Shown here in pieces: positions 36,709 through 48,300 of a stretch of 64,000 bases of DNA. The first letter of the stretch is position 1, and the number at the start of each line of letters is the position of its first letter. Made by a program: the position numbers and the translations under genes. The notes beneath the pieces are model-generated. The model did no database searches. It worked only from the letters and a program-made list of their open reading frames with translations, and was not told where the DNA came from. Source of the stretch: Ahaetulla prasina (Eukaryota > Chordata > Lepidosauria > Squamata > Colubridae); the NCBI RefSeq assembly GCF_028640845.1, contig NC_080548.1:15036814-15100813 (forward strand), given 5' to 3'.

Positions 36709-36995
36709 CAGAGGTGGGTTTCAGCAAGTTCTGACCAGTTCTGAAAAACCAGTAGCTGAAATTTTGAGTAGTTCGGAGAACCGGTAGTAAAAATTCTGAC
36801 TGGCCCCATGTCCATCTATTCTCTGCCTCCCAAGTCCCAGTTGATTAGAAGGAAATGGGGATTTTGCAGTAACTTTCCTCTGGATTGAGGAGGGAATAGA
36901 GATTTTACAGTATCTTTCCCATGTCACGTCCAAACCATGTCCACCAAGCCATAGCCACAGAACCTGTAGTAAAAAATTTTTGAAACCCACCACTG
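36709..36995. mobile_element. hAT-type MITE, CAGAGGTGGGTTTC termini, perfect target duplication
   Basis: 287 bp, ends cagaggtgggtttcagc and tttgaaacccaccactg. Perfect 8-bp duplication ctccaaag at 36701-36708 and 36996-37003. The interior has gagaaccggtagtaaaaatt and a GGAAAT...CAGTA block shared with 41944-42249 and 53575-53940. Reference copy of this family in the window. Confidence 0.95.
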
Positions 36996-37039
36996 CTCCA
37001 AAGAATAGGGAATTGCAGGTCAAATACAGCTGTACTGTA

Positions 37040-37150
37040 GGAAGTTTTTAGGAAGCAATTGGACAAGCATTTGTCTGAAATGGTTATAGGGTTTCCTGCC
37101 TGAGCTGGGGTTGGACTAGAAAACCTCCTTTCAACTGTTATTGTGTGTTA
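37040..37150 (+). mobile_element. CR1 LINE 3' end fragment
   Basis: Plus-oriented: gcaattggacaagcatttgt then ggggttggactagaaaacct, the CR1 3' block also seen in reverse at 5765 and 60110. Confidence 0.7.
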
Positions 37151-37195
37151 AGTGGTGGGAAGAGGTCTTTTTCTACTTTCCTTAGCATCATCTGA

Positions 37196-37365
37196 CTAGG
37201 TGGCTCAGTGGCTAAGACACTCAGCTTGTCAATCAGAAAGGTCTGCAATTCGGCGGTTGGAATCTCTAGTACAGGGGATGCGCGGATGCACAGGAGTGCA
37301 TGAGCAGGGGGTTGGACTAGATGGCCTCCAAGGTCCCTTCCAACTCAGTTACTGTTACCTCTGAG
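37196..37365 (+). mobile_element. tRNA-derived SINE with CR1-type 3' tail
   Basis: tRNA-like head ctaggtggctcagtggctaa with a B-box-like segment, then ggggttggactagatggcct and ccaaggtcccttccaactc, the CR1 3' end. Same family at 38717-38876 (minus) and 42482-42625. Confidence 0.85.
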
Positions 37366-37482
37366 AGATAACAAAAACAGTATCAACGCTCTTGTCTCGT
37401 GACAGCTTAAAAGCAGGATTTAATGTTTGCTCATCTTTAATTGTTTTGGACTACATAGCAAATGGGTCAGGAATTCTGGGAA

Positions 37483-37570
37483 ATAGAATTTTTTATTGGC
37501 CAAGTGTGATTGGACACACAAGGAATTTGTCTTTGGTGCATAGGCTCTCAGTGCACCTAATATAAATCTC
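37483..37570 (-). mobile_element. CR1-type (Snake1/L3-like) LINE 3' tip
   Basis: tttttattggccaagtgtga followed by ttggacacacaaggaatttg, the reverse of 34990-35090. Confidence 0.65.
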
Positions 37571-38269
37571 TGAAAGTCAGACTCCAGTGCTATCATTCCA
37601 TACAAGGGCTGGGCATCAGACGTGATTGTAGTTATTTTTTTTAACACAGTAATAAACCCTTTCTGTATTGAACTTGCTGGTGGAGAAAGCCCACGTGCAT
37701 GTACTTCACACAATTCCCCTGCGGTATTTAAATCCGCGGAAGGGAACCCAGTCCAGCCAATTATCGTTTTCCTTCTGCCCGACGGCAGAAAAAGGCCCCT
37801 TTCTTTGCAAGGTCGGTCCTGACTCCCTTAGCAAATATGGCATCTCTTGCTTCACGTCCCTATGCAAGCCCATTGAACAGTGGTGGTGGTGGTCCTTTCA
37901 TACCCCGCAGATAAATTCAGCGCGGTCCGCATAGTAACTTCCCGCAGGGCAAGCGAGTATTAGGAAAGGAACCCTAGGGCGAAAAGTGCAGGTTAGACCG
38001 ACTCTCTTTCTTGTGTCCTTATTGGGAAGATCCACGCCCGATCAGGCTTCAACGACTTGATCAGCTCCAAACCAAAGCCTCAAAAAGTTTTATGGCGACT
38101 TCAGTTGAGTAAACTAAAGTCGAACCACTTTATATACCATATATATACATTTTATTTAGTATTAATATATATTTAAATATATAATATATATAAATATATA
38201 CACCTCCCCCACTATAGAAACTCTATGGTGAAACTCGTCTTGCCCCTCTCTCTCCCATTATCGATGATT

Positions 38270-38480
38270 CTGCGTTTTCGCGCCGGAAGGGCGGCTACCT
38301 TCCGTTACTGCGCAGGCGCCGCGAGCCCCGTGTGCTTTTTCCGGAAATCCGGAAGTAGGAATGGGGATCTGTGAGTGTGCGGGGAGCGAGATGTGTGGTT
38401 GAAAGTCCAAGCGTGGGGCGGGGGCACCACCGCCCTTGTAGGTACGGGCAGTGTGGGGGAACGGGTTCGACTCGTTTAAC
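38270..38480 (+). promoter_or_regulatory. PIGV: CpG-rich promoter, assigned to PIGV
   Basis: A short CpG-dense block follows an AT-only stretch. It contains an NRF1-like site TGCGCAGGCGC (38309-38319) and ETS/GABP-like sites CCGGAAAT (38341-38348) and CCGGAAGT (38349-38356), a classic housekeeping arrangement without a TATA box. A candidate splice donor gtgagtg at 38371 would close a short first exon. It is the only promoter-like sequence between ARID1A and the first PIGV coding exon, hence the assignment. The transcription start is inferred to lie at about 38280-38355. Confidence 0.75.
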
Positions 38481-41400
38481 ATTTCCCCGGACGGTCTGGT
38501 CGCAGAAGCACCTCACCCCCATGGGCCCCTCCTATTGGCTACAGGTCTATCCTATAGGCTTCCTTCTTCTTACCTGTGGCTATAGCTCCATCCGCCCCTC
38601 CCTTTCCAGGGTCTTCCCCTCCCTCACACCCCTTGGGCCCTCTCTACCATCTGGTCCAGTAGAAGCTGCCCCTGCTTTCCCACTCTTCCCAAGGGTTTGA
38701 GGTTTTTGTCTTTTTAACAATAAGAGATTTGGAAGGGACCTTGGAGGTCATCTAGTCCAACCCCCTGCTCAACTCAGGAGACCTTGTACTACTAGGGATT
38801 CGAACCGCCGCACTGCCGACCTTTCTGATTGACAAGCTCAGCGTCTTAGCCCACTGAGCCACCTAGTCAAGCTGATAGGAGCGGGCCGACTCCTTGATAT
38901 CCCTGGGCTCAGAGAAGGTCACCCGGACAGCCTCATGGCCCACCTAGTTTTAGGGACCTGCTCAGAGATACAATTCAACCTGGTGAATTGTTTTCCTGAG
39001 TTTGTGAGTGACACTTTGACATTCAGGCTAAAGGCTAGGTAGGGTTCAGTACGCACTGGACTAAAATATGGTGAAGTAGTTCTGTGTGTATTTTGAAAAC
39101 CAATGAATCTACCTTGTTTTAAGTTAGCACACAGGGCTTGTTGGGTTCATAGATACACGTGGGAGGTACATGCAGTGACCATATGTCCTTTATTCTAAGG
39201 AACAATCATTTGTTTCAGAAAGCTGTCCTTCAGACTACTTATTTTCCAAAAACTCGCTTTGGTCCTTTAGTTGGGTTAGAATTTTTTTTTTATTGGCCAA
39301 GTGTGATTGGACACACAAGGAATTTATCTTGGTGCATAGGCTCTCGGTTTAGATAAAAGAAAAGATACCTTCATAAAGGTACAACAGTTACAACAATGAA
39401 TGATAGTCATAGGGTACAAATAAGCAATCAGGGAACAATATCAATATGAATCTTAAGGATACAAGCAACAAAGTTACAGTCATACAGTCATAAGTGGAAG
39501 GAGATGGGTGGTAGGAATGATGAGAAGATTAATAGTGGTGCAGGCTTAGTAAATAGTTTGACAGTGTTGAGGGAAATACTTCTTTAGCAGAATGATGGTG
39601 TTCGGGAAAAACTGTTCTTTAATTTTTACCGTAGAAATAATACCACACAATGCCTTTCACATTCATGTGAAAAATAGACATTGAACTGTCTTGTTAAAGT
39701 AAATTCCATAATATTGTTTGATAGATATTTTAATAGGGTGTGTTTTTGTAAATTTTGACATTGAATTTTTCTTTGCAAAGTAAATTTATAAATATAAACA
39801 ATTAGGTTTTATATCCTCATGAACCTTTTCAGGTTCCCCCACCCCCTTTTTTTGGTTTGTCTTTTAAAAAAAAGAAAATATGACAGATTCACATGGATTT
39901 CTGAGTTAGAGAAATGGAGCTAAGTAAATTCTGTACATAGGGAAAAGAGGGATGAATTTAATGAAAGAGGATGTAATTTGCATTCTGAAAATCACTTTTC
40001 TCAGGTCCTTATTGCTAGTTGGAAAAATGATTGATAAGATAGGTAGACAAGTTGACTTAAGATAAAAACCCTTTTACATCAAAACCTTAGTACATCTATT
40101 AGTGCGAAGTCTCAGGAAAAGTGGCTTGCACCCCTGTTTCCTAATACACCCCTTTAATACAGCCTCTCCCAGTTATGGCAACTTGTAGATCATATACTAG
40201 GATTCTTGCTCAAAGAATTAATTATAACTTAGCATCTTTAGTGACTCTTCTTGGTCAAATGCTGGGAGAAGAACTTGGCATATGTAGAAAGCATGAGTTT
40301 TAGGAAGGTTGTAATAAAGTTTAGATCTGCAATCCAGTACATTTAAATCATATGCTTTCTCAGGATCTGCTGACATTTTTTAAAATCAGGAATGCTTAAA
40401 TATAACAGGAACACATATATGCAAACTTGTACAAAACGTAACTTGTTCCAACTTGTCTGCTGTGGTCTTATCAGCTAAAATGACCAATTAAACTGCAGTT
40501 GTAATTCAGTACAAGCTTGCTAGAAATAAGAAACTCTGCAGTTAACGTGCTTGTCTGTGAGTGTCCTTTTTTAAAATTGGAATTGACCTGTGCCACTTTT
40601 CACAGCTGATTCAATGTATGCAGTAGTGACAGTTTCCTACATGTATGCAAGCTACTGCACTGAAGTGTGAAAGGAAGATTAAAACCTGATCCAAGGTCAA
40701 CTTCTAGGGAGATATCATTTCTGCTTCTGTTCACGTTTCATATTTTAAAATCAAACATTGGCATAAATAAATGGCTGTGTATGATACAGTTTAGACTCTG
40801 GGGTGGCTTCTACAATTCAGCTTTTTTGTGAAGCTTTTAACATAATATTCCCTACGTAATTATAGTGGCTTTTTTCCACTTTTGAACAATTTTTATTTTG
40901 CTGAATAAATTATTAAAAGTATAAAGCAGTCCAGTGCTGGAGAGAGTGCTTTGTGATTGATTGATTGATTGATTGATTGATGGTTGTATTTATCTTTGTA
41001 GGGTCCCCAAAGTGGTTTCTTCGTTATTATGGTTACTATTTTCTCATTTGCTTTGTTTTTAAATACTCTCTTCTTTTATTACATGTTGCCTAGAATTGTT
41101 ACGATGATTTAGGCATCTTGTAAATGGAATAAATAATAAACAATGTTTATGCTGGCATATCAATCCAGAATAAGATATTCCTTTTTTAAAAAAAATGTTT
41201 TTTACATAAAAATGATTAGCTTGCTTTTGTTGATCCATTTCAGTTTATTTAACATGTTGTTGAATGCTTATTAATGCCAGTATTTTCCTAAATAAGTTAC
41301 AAAAAGGCCACAATGGTTTGATAGTAAAAAGGGTTAGATCAGAAATAGCATTATTTATTTTGTAGTATCTCTTTTACTGTATTGTATACTGTACTTGGTA

Positions 41401-44400
41401 TAAATCCAGCATTATAGTCTGTACTAAAGGCTTAGATAATATGAAATCAAGCATAAAATATGATCTGAGTTGCTTAGCATGTCAAGTGAGTCAGAGTCAG
41501 TCTAATCCCATGTAATCTTTTAAAATGTGTTTTCAAGCAATCATGGTTTCCTTTTGAAAATACCAAATTTATTTTCATGTGTTTCAGATTGAATCCCAGA
41601 AACAAAACAGAAAAGTGATGGTGCAGATTGTTTGTTTCTTTAACCTTTCCTAAATGAATTATCTTCATCCTTACTGGTAAAAAAGCTGATATGAAATTGA
41701 AGTTCTTTGCTGGAGAATCGCCTTTTGTGGAAGGACTGCAGAACAGGTAGTTGCACTATTTAAGGAGCAACTTACAGGGGTGGGGTAGGCACAGTAAGGA
41801 AGCCAAGAAGAATTGGGAAGACCAAAATTTATAGATTTAGATGAGGGAAATGAATGTCAGAGGATATATATAGTCTTAAATTTTAAATTTAAGACTAAAT
41901 GTTAAGGTTGCCTGAGAAACTTAAAAGTTTTAAAGTTGTCAGGCAGTGGTGGGTTTCAATTTTTTTTACAACCGGTTCTGTGGGTGTGGCTTCGTGGGCG
42001 TGGCATGGTTTGGTGAGTGTGGCTTGGGCATAGCAGGGGAAGGATACTGTAAAATCTCCATTCCCTGCCCAATCCAGGGGAAGGATACTGCAAAATCCCC
42101 ATTTCCTCCCGATCAGCTGGGACTCGGGAGGCAGAGAATAGATGGGGGGCAGGGCCGATCAGAATTTTTACTACCAGTTCTCCGAACTACTCAAAATTTC
42201 CACTACCGGTTCTCCAGAACTGGTCAGAACCTGCTGAAACCCACCTCTGCTGTCGGGGTTGAAAAACACTGTTATAGGCTGTGTTTATATATTATAATGA
42301 GCCCAAAGTCTTGCTTTTTATGATGCACACAGCCCTTTAAGTACAGTATATCATGTTCTTAGCATTACCTTTTTCTGTTTACAGAAACCTGAAATCATCT
42401 TTTCGTGGATGAAGATTATGTAGGATGAGGGGTAAAATAACAATAGAGGTTAAAAGTTAAATCCATGCAAACAACGGCTCCCTAGGTGGGCTGAGTGGCT
42501 AAAACACTCAGCTTGTCAATCAGAAGGGTCGGCAGTTCGAATTCCTCGTATAGGTCTTCTGCGTGAGCAGAGGGTTGGACTAGATGATCTCCAAGGTCCC
42601 TTCCAACTCTGTTACTGTAACTATTTGGCGGCTGGGACTGTTTATTCCTCTGTCAGTTCTGAAGGTATTTTTTGTTTCTGTTTTGATATAGATACATCGA
42701 TGTATTGTCCTCGGGTTTAGATTTCATGCATAAAATTATTTTGTGTTTTCACATTTCTGTATATGAATGCAGAACGTTGGAAATGAGGCTAATGGACCTT
42801 ATACTGTACAGTTTAAGAAGCTTTGCCTAGGTTTGTCTAGGCAAACCTTAGCCTTGGTTTCAGATGAGCTAGATAAGTCCTTATTCTTATAATATAAATC
42901 ATTTTCTTTCAATAATAAAGGCATGTATATGTGTGTATATATAGTATACACACATCAGTGGTGAAATGTAAAATTTGTTACTACCAGTTCTGTGGGCGTG
43001 GCTTGGGGGGGTAATTGACTGGGTGGGCGTGGCCAACTTTTTAAAAAAACTTTTAAAAGCATTTTTTCTACAACCTCTTCGGCTGAAGAATTTGTAGAAA
43101 AAATGCTTTTAAAAGGCTCTGACGATCCCAGCTGAGCCACACGATCCTCAGAGGCTTTTTTTTTACCTTTAAAAGCATTTTTTGGGCTGAAGAAAAAATG
43201 CTTTTAAAAGTTAAAAAAAAACCATCTCTGACGATTGCGTGGCTCAGCTGGGCATTGGAGGGGGGGGGAGGGATTTTTGCTACCGGTTCTCCGAACCACT
43301 CCGAACCACCCGCTACCGGATCGGGCGATCTGGACTGACCGGGAGCATTTCACCCCTGATACACATATATTCTTCCCATTATAGGAAGAAGCTCTATGAC
43401 AGAAAAGAAATAGATTTATTTGTGTGGATCTGGTTTTGGTCCAATTAGATTTGCCAAGTTTAACCTGGGCAAGCCAAATCACCAGTCTCCATTCTATGTA
43501 TGTTTAAAGTAAGCATTTTTAATCATATGGTTATGAATTTAAAGTATTCCTCATTCTGACAGTTTTGGTTTTGGGTATATTACCTAATAGATTGGAAAAC
43601 ATTTTTGTACCCTGTTTCCCCCAAAATAAGATATTCCCCTGATAATAAGCCCAATTGGGCTTTTGAACACATGACAATAAGGCTAAGCACTTATTTCAGA
43701 GTTAAAAAAAAATAAGACAGGGTCTTATTTTCGGGGAAACACGGTATCAGCCTAACACTGGAGCTTTGAGGCTTTACATGCAAGTACAACTTTGCAACCA
43801 TAATGGCAAACTTCTCTAGATATTTCAGAGCAATTCTATATAGCTAGATAGTCTTATTGCCACTGCATTATATTGGCATCCTTCAGTCTCAAAAGACTAT
43901 GGTATCGCGCTCTGGAAAGAGGTCCTAAAACAGCATCTAGTGTGAGTAAAATTGCCACTGATAGATTAAACTATATAGGAATGAAAGCTGTTTCTCACAA
44001 GTTTTGAGGAAGAGGACAGTATTTGCTTAAATAATATAAGAAAAAAAATGCAGATCTTAAAAACTGAATGCAAGAGAATGGAGTATTAAAGTTACATTAT
44101 TGTATATGATTTTTCTGAGGTTCATTCTTGATTTAGACACATCTACCAGAAATTATTGACTTAATTAAGATTGATTTCTGAGCTTCTTGAAAGCTAGCAA
44201 TGTGCTTTTATTCACTCCTATTCTGTACTTATTTTAAATATTTTAACCCTGATTTTCAATATTTTCATCATCATAGATAACAGGATAATACAAACAACAC
44301 AATCTTAACTAATAGCTTTTAAAAACTGTAGTATAATCACAAACCTAAAAAAACAAGCAATTTTATCCTATACCTATACCTAAAATCCAATCAATAGAAT

Positions 44401-45259
44401 GTCAGAATGTATAAGAGTAAGAAATAAATGGAGAAGCTTCTCTTGTAGCTAGCAATTTTGTGCTGTAGCATTTAGTATTTACATTTTGATTGTCACAGCA
44501 GTACATTGCAGTGTTTCTCAACCTTGGCAGCTTAAAGATGTGTGGACTTCAACTCCCAGAATTCCTTAGGCTCACACAACTAGGTGGGGAATTCTGGGAA
44601 CATCTTCAAGTTGCCAAGATGGAGAAACACCAATATACTGTTTGGAAAACTATGAACACAGTGAGCGTTTGCTTCCCTCTGGTGGTAGCCGGTTTAAAAT
44701 GCAGGGAATTTCAAACCATTTAATCTTTCCATTTTAAAGGATTATTTTTCCCACTTAGCTCCTGATAATTGGGGCAATTTATTCTTAAAATCAAGAAAGT
44801 GGCTAGAAATAAGGAGCATATTGGCCTGGCTTACCTTTGTCTAAGGTTTTTTTCCCCCTTTTTCTTTTAAAGGAAAGGTTATCTAATCGTCAGTTTTTGA
44901 GAAATGCTTGCTTTTGTACTTCAGGTCTTTAATATTTTGTAAATGAGTTTTTATACAATTCTGTGAAAAAAATATACCAATCATAACTCTAGATCAGGAT
45001 TCTCAAACACAAACCAGCCAGATCTGCAACAATGAAGTCGTGCCTCACACAAAGAAGTCATGTCTCCATCGCAGCCAAAATGAAATACCAGACACAAATG
45101 CCCAATTTGTAAATGTGGCAATTAATAATAGCCTTCGTATCATCGATTTTATTTTCTGGTTTTAGGCTTTCAACATTTCTTGCTGAAATTCCCTATATGG
45201 ATGTTTACCATGATCTGATGAGGGAGCTTCAAGGCCAGGATGCCACTAAGGAATTGTAG
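38361..45259 (+). CDS. Candidate spliced upstream ORF overlapping the PIGV start (49-54 codons)
   Basis: Not a known gene to me. The core is 49 codons. AUG 41691 opens MKLKFFAGESPF... to the donor after 41746 (AACAG|gtag). The acceptor after 45165 (ggttttag) continues the frame as ...LSTFLAEIPYMDVYHDLM, ending ...GQDATKEL with TAG at 45257-45259. The PIGV AUG (45240) lies inside this ORF in another frame. If exon 2 starts at 41686, the promoter exon ending at 38370 adds AUG 38361 in frame (MGISD). That AUG has G at -3 and +4. The acceptor at 41686 is weak; a better one lies at 41586 (tgtgtttcag), which would leave AUG 41691 as the start because an in-frame TGA sits at 41655. Exon pieces: 38361-38370 (optional), 41686 or 41691-41746, 45166-45259. 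Confidence 0.45.
38717..38876 (-). mobile_element. tRNA-derived SINE with CR1-type tail
   Basis: Reverse copy: gatttggaagggaccttgga then ggtcatctagtccaaccccc (tail), and a head complementing gattcgaaccgccgcactgc ... gcgtcttagcccactgagcc. Not a tRNA gene, because no closed cloverleaf and it continues into the CR1 tail. Confidence 0.85.
39288..39620 (-). mobile_element. CR1-type (Snake1/L3-like) LINE 3' region
   Basis: tttttattggccaagtgtga, then ttggacacacaaggaattta and a longer body (agtcatagggtacaaataag; tacagtcatacagtcataag) shared with 48180-48345. Minus orientation. Confidence 0.75.
40952..40983. repeat. (TGAT)n microsatellite
   Basis: About seven TGAT units (gattgattgattgattgatt). Confidence 0.85.
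41944..42249. mobile_element. hAT-type MITE, CAGTGGTGGGTTTC termini
   Basis: Ends cagtggtgggtttcaa and tgaaacccacctctg. The interior has tgtggcttcgtgggcgtggc, two aggggaaggatactg units, and ccgatcagctgggactcggg. Flanks ttgtcagg and ctgtcggg match at 6 of 8. The inner units are the seed of the minisatellite at 53599-53845. Confidence 0.88.
42482..42625 (+). mobile_element. tRNA-derived SINE with CR1-type tail
   Basis: Head ctaggtgggctgagtggcta, B-box-like gcagttcgaattcctcgtat, tail gggttggactagatgatctc and caaggtcccttccaactctg. Confidence 0.85.
42956..43358. mobile_element. hAT-type MITE, CAGTGGTGAAATG termini, with internal hairpins
   Basis: Ends cagtggtgaaatgtaaaa and gagcatttcacccctg, flanks acacacat and atacacat (7 of 8). 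Inside, gcattttttctacaacctct and its complement aatttgtagaaaaaatgc form a hairpin near 43059-43108, and a related hairpin occurs at 43170-43207. Confidence 0.88.
43610..43744. mobile_element. Tc1/mariner-type MITE
   Basis: Ends ccctgtttcccccaaaataa and ttattttcggggaaacacgg, flanked by TA on both sides (43608-43609, 43745-43746). Shorter relative of 24638-24974. Confidence 0.82.
44512..44632. mobile_element. Older palindromic MITE (CAGTGTTTCTCAACC type)
   Basis: Left half cagtgtttctcaaccttggc, then tgtggacttcaactcccaga; right half caagttgccaagatggagaaacacc, partly deleted. Confidence 0.75.
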
Positions 45260-45326
45260 AGATACACGTTGCCAAGAGGTGGTTTGCTTTGCAGTATTGT
45301 GCAGAATTGTTACACTTCTGCTTCAG
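45240..45326 (+). CDS. PIGV: PIGV coding exon 1 (exon starts at 45166)
   Basis: 29 codons beginning [15 protein letters not shown] and ending TLLLQ. The exon itself starts at 45166 after ctggttttag. The donor is CAG|gcaagtc, a GC donor with otherwise perfect consensus. The extreme N-terminus ([12 protein letters not shown]) is not conserved with human. Confidence 0.88.
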
Positions 45327-48300
45327 GCAAGTCCCCAAATAATCAATTTAAAAAATCAATTATAAATCTATAATCGCATAATAGGTAGTAATATTATTGT
45401 AATATTATCTGTCCATCCACAGATCAGGATGTTCTTTAGATCTGAGGTCCCCAACCCATGGAGCCATGGCTGCAGTCTGTTCGGAACTGGGCTGCGGAAA
45501 TGGCGGGAGAGCAAGCGTGCACAGTTCCACTTGTGCAAGTGGCTGGTGAGCACAAGTGCCCACCACTCATGCAAATGGAACTGCGTGTGTGCTCGCTGAT
45601 CCCTCACACAAATAGAGCTGCGCCAGGGGTGAAATTCACTTAACCTTCGCTACCAGTTTGCAAACGTGAGCGCGCGCTTGTGCGCGCCTCCTCCACACAT
45701 GCAGAGAGCCTTCTGTGCATGCGCAGAAGGTCAGATATGGGACATGATGATGTCTGGGCAGGTGGGCAGAGCCTCCCGCCGACAGCACTACTGGAGCGTG
45801 CAATCTGAATAGATCCAGCTGATTTCCCCATCCTCCCCCCGCCAGTCCGCAAAACCTTAAAGGTTAGAGACCACTTTAGACTCTGCTTAAAATATTGAGA
45901 AAAGAATCTACATGTTGTAAATTAAGAGGGGCCATAACTATAGTATTCAGCCAGCGAGTTTCCTAAAATTCCACATTGGCCAAACCAGGAAGAGCTATCC
46001 TATTAAAAGCTAGTATAGAGAGTCCTCGATTTATGACCATAATGGAGCCCCTAAGTCACGATGGTCATAAGGCATTCGTAAGACTGACCTGATTTTATGA
46101 TTATTTTTTTTGTAATTGTTTTTTTTTGTCTGGAAAAGGCTGGAAAATGGCAAAAAAATATATATATCGTAAATTGTAATTATGTGAGTGGAATTGCAAC
46201 TGCAACTGACCGTAAAAGTGAACCGGTTGGCAAGTGCCTAAAATGCTGGTCATGTGACTTCAGGTGTAAAGGGTTTCTTCTGTCAGAATTCAAGAACTAT
46301 GTCATAAGTATCTTTGGGGGGTGGGGGTGTCTGCCATAATTTTAAATGGTCACTAAGCAACAGATCATTAAGTGAGGACTACCTGTACAGTGTAGTAGTT
46401 AATGAGTTGAAGTAGGAGACCAGATTCAATTCTAGCTTCAGCTGCAGAAGCTGACCTGGTGACCTCAGCCCCACCCTCTGTCTCTCCAGCCCAGGCTGCC
46501 TCAACATGGTTATTGCGGTGGAAATGTTGAGGTGGGATATTAACAAAAGCTCAAGTTATAAAGATCTGCCCACGGGCTCCTCCTCCTTTGGATAGTCACT
46601 ATTCATCCTTAAAGTCACCGAAGCCAATAGCCGTCATTGCATCATCTTGCACTGAACTCCACAATTCACTTGTGCAAATGAAGGCAAGAAGCGTTTTCCT
46701 TTGTCCGCTTTACCTGAGAATAAGGCATACGGAGATCTAATTTGGATGATGCTTGATGGCTGTGACTCAAGGGATTAATTATGCATGAACCTAGCAGCTG
46801 ATTTCACGATAAACTTCTCACTGTGAAAAATAGACATTTACTACTTTCGATACACTCACGCATGCTGAAGTGCGAAGATTTAACACATTCAGTTGAAAAT
46901 GGCCAAATGATGAGCAAGCATGTCTATGCAGCCTTATAGTCATAAGATACTGTTTTAACAGTCTCTCCGTATACAATTCAGATAAAGGTAGTCCTTGACT
47001 TACGACCACAATTGGGACCAGCCTTTCCATTGCTAAGCAAGGTGGTTGTTAAGTGATTCATCACTAAATTTACAACCTTCATTGCCACAGTTGCTGAGTG
47101 GTGCGGTGGCCTAGAAGTGGAGCTCTCGACTTACAATCAGGAGGCTGTAAGTTCGATCCTAGGTAGAGGCAGATATTTCTCTCTCTGGGCACACTGAGAA
47201 TATATCTGCTGAACAAAACTCCACATTGGCGACAGGAAGGGCATCTGGCCATTAAAACACTCTGCTAGCTCCATTCAGTTGCCCAGATTCCACTCTGCAA
47301 GGGATTATGGGGGGGTCGTTAAGGGAAGATGATGATGATGATGATTCCCCCACTGACTTTACTTGTCAGAAACTGGCTGGGAAATTTGTTGCAGATGACA
47401 ATCACATGATCTTGGAAGACTGCAACCATCACAAATACCTGTCAGTTGCGAAGCGCCTGAACTTTGAATGTATGTTTGTAGGATGCTGCGATGGTTGTGA
47501 GAGGACTGGTTATAGGTCACTTTTTTCAGTACTGTTGTAGCTTCGTTCGGTCACTAAACAAACGGTTGAAGTTGAGGACTACCTGTTTGGCTGGGTGCCT
47601 GCCTTATTTCAATCAAATAGGGTCTGAACGCAGTGAGATCTAAACTATGTAAAATGTCACTTTCGCACTATCTGCGATATACATCTCCGTTTATTGCTTT
47701 ATTTATGGCTATGAACATCACTGAACTTAAATGGTTTGAAAAGAAAATAGAAATAGAATAGAAATAATCGCATTACTCCAACATACACACACACACACAC
47801 ATAAACACATTATAATATTCATTGTTCTTATCTACACATTTATGATGCAATTGTCCTACTATCCTACTATTGAGTAGTAAATAGAAATGATAGAATAGAG
47901 AACTACAAAAGCAAAATACGTATGTCGATACGGAATGCTGTAAAATTACCATTACTGTTATGTAATGTTCAATACCTTATGTCTTGACGTGTTTTGTTTT
48001 TATATGTGTGTGATTGTTTTTTGTGTTGTTTTTAAAGACAAACTAATAAAAATTATTTTTTAAAAAAGAAATAGAATAGGAATAGGAATAGGAATAGGAA
48101 TAGAATAGAATAGAATAGAATAGAATAGAATAGAATAGAATAGAATAGAATAGAATAGAATAGAATAGAATAGAATACATTTGTCAAGAATCATAAGGTA
48201 CCACACCTAATGTTAGTCATAGGGTAAAATAAGCAATCAAATCATACTAGGAAGCAATCAATATAAATCGTAAGGATACAGCAACAAGTTACAGTCATAC

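Larger units (their letters stand above)
33346..38270. other. Intergenic region ARID1A-PIGV
   Basis: Contains a CR1-type fragment with ATTCT tail (34990-35090), a Sauria-type SINE (35253-35590), a decayed MITE near 36149-36240, a hAT-type MITE (36709-36995), a CR1 fragment (37040-37150), a tRNA SINE with CR1 tail (37196-37365) and a CR1-type fragment (37483-37570). 33346-34980 is unassigned. 37620-38060 looks repeat-free and richer in CpG than its surroundings. 38130-38206 is almost pure AT (tatata runs). Confidence 0.8.
38371..45165 (+). other. PIGV: PIGV 5' intronic region
   Basis: Inferred intron(s) between the promoter and the exon at 45166. Repeats in order: tRNA/CR1 SINE (38717-38876, minus), CR1-type 3' region (39288-39620, minus), TGAT array (40952-40983), hAT-type MITE (41944-42249), tRNA/CR1 SINE (42482-42625), hAT-type MITE (42956-43358), mariner-type MITE (43610-43744), decayed MITE (44512-44632). 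39630-41580 and 43970-44500 are otherwise unassigned. The candidate exon ending at 41746 is described with the upstream ORF. Confidence 0.7.
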
